Positions 59,440-64,000 of a stretch of 64,000 nucleotides of DNA are shown here, in pieces (the stretch's first letter is position 1; each line of letters opens with the position of its first letter). The notes below the pieces were generated by a model that was not told the DNA's origin, searched no databases, and saw only the letters and a program-made list of their open reading frames with translations. The stretch is taken from positions 815,090,569 through 815,154,568 of the forward strand of contig NC_081414.1 in the NCBI RefSeq assembly GCF_030272615.1, written 5' to 3'. The stretch comes from Cryptomeria japonica (Eukaryota; Streptophyta; Pinopsida; Cupressales; Cupressaceae). Both the position numbers and the translations under genes were made by a program.

Positions 59440-61070
59440 TGGGCCTCAATGGGCTTCTTAGAGTCAAATTCCACCAATAGTTGCCCAACTAACTTAATCT
59501 TCTTCTTGTCCTTTTTTAAGCCAACTTTTGAAGAATAATCAAAAGAACCCTTTTTAAAGCATGTTTTCTACAAACCTAGAGCTTGAGAAGACCCTCTTCC
59601 CTTACTATATGCTAGCACCTCCTTAGCCAAATCTACCAAGACAATATCATCCTATGAATCTGCACGGTTGCCTAGATCTCTCAAATTAGGATAAATACGA
59701 AACACCCCTTGCCATTGCACATCAACTAGACCCATAATAGTATTTCCCTACTCTTGCAAAACATTAATACCCATACCAATAGTCCTAGAAGAAACATCCA
59801 TTGGAATCCCTTCCTTTAGGGCTAAAGTGTCTAGCACCTCAAACCTATTGAAAACCTCATCATTTTGATTATCCCTATAGGACCTCTTCTATCCTCTTCC
59901 CTTAGCATGAGGATTAGTAGGTGTAAAACCATCCTTATTGGGGTTTCCAACTTTCATAGGGGCTTTTACTTTGTCCCCACTAGCTGCCTTATTAACCCTA
60001 GGAAACTGATAGTGAAGGTGTCCATACTCCTAGAAAATATGGCTTCAAAAAGGAAGAGATTCATAATCTAACAATTGAACCCACGATGAAGAGCCTAAAA
60101 ATATTTCTAAATAATCCAGCAATGGATTATTCAAATCAATCTCAGCACGAATACGAGAAAAATAAATTACCTTCTTCTCAAGGGTTTGTTGAGCAATTGC
60201 AACTGGCTTTCCTAGCAAAGCAATAATCCATTGCAAAATATCCTCCCTCCAAAACTCCAAAGGAAGTTGTGATAAGTGAACCTATACATGAAGCCTCAAA
60301 GGAAATTCTTCTACTGAATTGAAACCCGCATGCCAGGGTTTAATGAACAAACCCACATGATTGTAAAAGTAGGGTCCTCCCTAAAAAACATGATTCTGAT
60401 CAGACATGCAAGAAAAAACAACCACAGTTGTTTGTAGCCAAAATAATCTCCATATCCCCCTCAACATACCAATAATGAGAAATCCAATCTTTTAATGTTG
60501 ACAAAGAAATACATATCCAAAGAAATTTACAGATCAGAGCATGTTTACTCTAGTAAGTGGCATCCTCCACAATTGATTTAGGAGGAATGACCAAAATTGG
60601 ATGATCCCGACTCCTTGGTAGACATCCATGCACTTTCTTAAGTTTGGAGCCCTCACCCACATAAAAGGATTCTCATAGCCTTACATGTGCAACCAAAGAA
60701 GAAAAATGAGGTAGCACACCACTAGCCACCACCATGCTAGAGGAACCCCTCCATACCCACAAAAGAAATTCGCACCCAACCACCAATTCAACCACCATAG
60801 TCAAGCCTTAGCAAAAATCTAATCCCAATTTACACAACACCAAAACCCAACACTAAAAATAATTGTTCACCCCAGCAATTGGCAAATACTCCACATGCAA
60901 ACATTGACTGAGCCAAAAGGTAGAGCAACAAGAAATTCCACAAAAAATCCAACAAAAAACAAAAGAGGGACCCTATCCCCATACACAACATTGTGCAAAT
61001 AGCACCCATACCCCAAAACGAACCACACAATAAATCAAACAAATGTAGGAAGGAAGTGGCTAGGGCATGC
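59440..61070 (-). CDS. LINE 2: ORF1 (DUF4283-like gag) and 5' end
   Basis: 60045-60260 reads LQWIIALLGKPVAIAQQTL, then RIRAEIDLNNPLLDYLEIFL, which fits the DUF4283-type ORF1 protein of plant L1 elements (GKP...A.T, AR..VE.D...P). This binds element RNA. Flanking sequence up to about 61070 is the poorly conserved N-terminal part and 5' end. Broken by several stops. Confidence 0.6.
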
Positions 61071-61085
61071 GAGCCCTAGCCCATA

Positions 61086-62083
61086 TGCATAGCTCATAAT
61101 TTTCATCCCTTGAGATTCCGGATATTATTTAATTGAATTTATTGTAGGTTGAAAATTTAGTTGCAAATATTAAATTTGAAAATTATTTTATTAATTTAAT
61201 TATTTTAATTAATTATAAGGATAACTAATGATTTATTTATTTTAATATAATTATATATGTGTAAAAATCTATAAGACCTTGAATTTTTGGACAAAATATT
61301 ACATACATGAGTTAATACTTTCATGTAAGAAAAACATATTTATATAGATTTTATTTTATCACAAACTGTATACACCTAAAAATGGTTTGAAGATAATAAA
61401 TTAAATAAGAAATTATTTAATTAATCCTCCTCCCTAATTTAATTGAATTCATCAGCAATTTGATTAAATTTCCCCTTTCATATACTTATTAATAAATCTA
61501 AGGATTTACTTAATAGGTTCATTTCAATAATCCCCTTTGATTAATTAATTCAAATTAATTAATTCCCTCCATCCAAAGTCATTTCTTCTAATCCTTTAAT
61601 TAATTAAAAAAAATCAATTCATGAGTTGTTGAGATTAATTAGCCTTTTCTTATTATTTGAATTTTTAAATTCAAATTCTCCTAACTTCTACCATTCCTAA
61701 ACCTAACCCATTCTACCTACCCACATGTTCCTTTTCATCCAACCTCTTCTAGAAGCTTTGTGACACTTGTCACTGAGTGTTCCCTTTCATCCAACCTCTT
61801 CTAGTAGCCTCTTGACACTTGTCACCATAGAGATGACAAATGTTCCCTTTAATCCAACCCCTTTGCCAACCTCCTCCAATTTAACCATTGATATCTTCAA
61901 ATCAATCTTGACCATTGATTCTTGCCACGTCACCCCTAGCCTTGGGAAATCCTATAAATAGACCTCATTTTGGAGCACAAAGGGGACAAAAATTCATATC
62001 ATGTTTGGGTCCCAATTTCATCTCATCTTATGCATGTTAATATAGGCCTCTACCTTCTAGTTTATCATTCTTAGCAATGTTAT
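61086..62083 (+). promoter_or_regulatory. Promoter-like LTR fragment with TATA box
   Basis: AT-rich sequence with AATTAATTAATT-type palindromes, a triplicated unit (61726-61862) and a strong TATAAATA (61953-61960), followed about 30 bp later by a likely transcription start region. It resembles the U3-R part of a Ty3-type LTR cut by element E. No partner LTR was found. Confidence 0.45.
61726..61862 (+). repeat. Three imperfect copies of a 55-65-bp unit
   Basis: Each copy contains TGTTCC(C/T)TTT.ATCCAACC; the first two also share CTCTTCTAG and TGACACTTGTCAC. The TGACACTTGTCA core is itself a near-palindrome. Confidence 0.7.
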
Positions 62084-63317
62084 TGTAGCGTCCTAAAATT
62101 GCGACACTTGTAATTTCGACTGCATTTCGGTCTTCATGATGGCGACGCAACACGCAACCTGAATGGAGACCCCAAAACTCGCTCACGACACCAAAAACTG
62201 CATTTTTCATGCACCCTGGCCTGAACCTCCTTTGCACTCCGCTGTCCTGGAGGTGGGACCAAAGCACCCAGCGCCCTGGTCCCTCAGGACCAGGGCGCCC
62301 AGCGCCCTGGTCCCTGGGTCCTATTTTGGGCCCGGTTTCCTAAGTGATATCGGGTCTTTTTTATTGCAATTTGGAAATATACTTCCCTGGTCGGCCTAAG
62401 GTCGGGAAAATCAGTCTATCAGCCCTAATTGACAAGTATATAAACTACATTTTTCTCTCTCATTTGCATATGAGGAGGATATGTGCATAAGCATGGAAAC
62501 TATACTCAAGCATTCAAGCATTCAAGCAATTGATCATTTCAAGTCTCCATTCAAGGCTAAGTGTTGCATTCAAGTCAAGGATTCAACCATTGAAGAGGAG
62601 ATCACTTACTTCATGCTACTACAACATACTACAACATACAACATCTAAACCTTCGCACATAAGGATACCAACATCCTTAGAACAAGGTATTAGTACTTGT
62701 TTGTCATTACAGTCATTTACATTTATAGCACTTGCTCATTTCTTGGTTAATTCCAAAACTAGGGTTTGACCTAAAGGCAAACCCCTAATCCCTAACCCCC
62801 CATCATCTTCGCTTTTCTGTGTGTAGGTTGCAGGTACGCGGCTGAGATTGAAGATTTGGAATCCTTGTGCAGAGACGAACAGATCCCACTTCGTTTCGTG
62901 GATTTTTTGGAGGACCGTGGCGCCGGGCGCCATCGTCCCGACAACTTTTTCTCAAATTTGTAGGACAGTACCGTATCGACATTCTACTGCTAATTCCAGG
63001 TCCGCAGCTTCATCCTATAACCCGAACTCAATTTATAAGCGAATCTTTATGGCTTTCTATGCATTCCTAGCTTAATTTCCTAAACAACATTCTTTACAAA
63101 AGAGGGTAGCATTGCTTTCCAAACCCTTGAAATTCATTTAGCATCCAATCCTACATTGTGTGGGATTGGATCTTATGAGTTTCAACCCCTCTTTTGAATG
63201 TAAAGTCTATCTCCTAAGTGAAAAACCCATCGAATCCTAGCGAACCTCCCTTCTCTCTCCTCGGAGTTGGAAGAGGGGAGACCAACTAGGGTTCGACCGC
63301 GATTTTTCTGCTTTACA
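62084..63317 (+). repeat. Element E, left LTR
   Basis: 1234 bp. Contains a perfect 12-bp GC-rich hairpin (62271-62298) and a GGCGCCGGGCGCC segment near 62919-62931 that recurs in altered form in the leader. Confidence 0.7.
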
Positions 63318-63340
63318 TTTTGGTGAACCTGACGTGAACA
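63318..63340 (+). promoter_or_regulatory. Element E: probable primer binding site
   Basis: TGGTGAACCTGACGTGAAC starts at 63321. It has the TGG that pairs with a tRNA CCA end; I cannot say which tRNA. Confidence 0.5.
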
Positions 63341-64000
63341 TCCTTTCTGATTTTTCATGCTTAGATCTAAAAAAAAAAAATTTTACATTTCCATGTTTGA
63401 TCTCTTGCAAAATTTTAGAGGTGATTGCATAAAAACCCTAAAATTTCTTTGTAGTAATTGAACTTGTGAAATGCTTAATTGTTAATGCTTAATTCAGATC
63501 TGCTTTTCTATTACAAATTATCAATTCATATCAGTGCTTTAATTTTGAAAATTAAGTGGTTAAATGTCAAAACCCTAATTTTTGAAACCCTCTTAGTTCA
63601 ACCTTTGTTTGATAATTTGACCGATCAAAACATTTCCAAATCAGCTATAACTTTGGATTCTGCAATAAAATCACAATATCTTTCATCCCTGAAAATTTGG
63701 AAAAAAGTTGCGAGGACCGTGTTGCACTCCGAGCGCCATCGTCCCCGACATTTTTTCCAAAATTTCGGGAGCGAGATCTTGCTGTATTTTTCTGCTAAAA
63801 TCCAGAATTTTGGCTGATTTTATCAATTATAACACCTTCAAAATTGCAGTCAAAGTGGGTCTTGTGATTACTTGGTCTAGGGCTCCTAATCATTCAAAAA
63901 TTATCGAAACTGAAATTTTGTGTCAAAATTGTGTTCTTACTGTTTTAAATCTGAAAAGTGTATTTGCGTTCATTCGAAATTTCAGTGCTTTATTCAAATA
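63341..64000 (+). other. Element E: leader
   Basis: Non-coding leader, no frame of note. Holds a second, altered copy of an LTR motif at 63712-63770. Confidence 0.55.

Larger units (their letters stand above)
55397..61085 (-). mobile_element. LINE 2: L1-type retrotransposon, decayed
   Basis: A second minus-strand plant LINE with ORF1, endonuclease, RT and zf-RVT regions recognisable. It differs from LINE 1 in having its 5' end and ORF1. It ends at the D LTR without an RNase H domain, and is split by a solo LTR at 56194-56620. Many stops and frameshifts. Confidence 0.78.
62084..64000 (+). mobile_element. Element E: 5' end of an LTR retrotransposon
   Basis: A complete left LTR (62084-63317) and about 680 bp of leader run off the right edge. 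The termini are TGTAGCGTCC...CTTTACA. TTTTGGTGAACCTGACGTG directly follows, in the place of a primer site. By this arrangement it resembles element G and is probably Ty3/gypsy, but no coding part is in the window. Confidence 0.7.

Noticed and set aside
62163-62399. 78-codon frame rich in Pro and Ala
   Set aside because: It lies within the LTR of element E and is opened by the GC-rich hairpin repeats; no domain.

Overview
The window is nuclear DNA of a seed plant with a large, repeat-filled, AT-rich genome. The dense nesting of LTR elements, the chromodomain Ty3 element, the initiator-Met tRNA primer sites and the RNase H-bearing L1-type LINEs fit a gymnosperm such as a conifer. That is an inference; no marker gene here fixes the species.

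Only one host gene looks whole: an intronless G-type lectin S-receptor-like kinase on the minus strand (1726-4134). About 4.3 kb away, in the opposite orientation, lies the 5' quarter of a related gene (8479-9128). It is frameshifted and ends where a Ty3/gypsy chromovirus (A, 9128-17098) begins. No tRNA, rRNA or CRISPR was seen.

Almost everything else is layered transposon. A is followed by a 28-kb Ty1/copia-type element (B, 17140-45494) with gag zinc knuckles and a large accessory reading frame but no visible pol. B is split by a Ty3/gypsy element (G, 20150-42521) carrying gag, protease, an integrase tail and an antisense plant-mobile-domain gene. G is split by a minus-strand LINE (about 21420-27846) and by an unclassified 3.9-kb insertion (30073-33947). 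Next come a Ty1/copia element (C, 45518 to about 52530) carrying a solo LTR, the 3' end of another copia-type element (D, about 52530-55396) with a relative of B's accessory frame, a second minus-strand LINE (about 55397-61085) holding another solo LTR, a promoter-like LTR fragment (61086-62083), and the 5' end of a further LTR element (E, 62084 to window end). Inverted TG...CA termini, short target duplications, primer sites and polypurine tracts support most borders.

The observations most worth following are: a small hairpin with a conserved stem position but variable sequence next to a shared T-rich box in the LTRs of four copia families; a 34-bp GC-rich tandem array whose units keep an 8-bp hairpin through compensatory changes; the accessory frame shared by B and D; the antisense mobile-domain gene in G; and an unexplained 297-codon frame at the 3' end of the first LINE. 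All alignments were made by eye.
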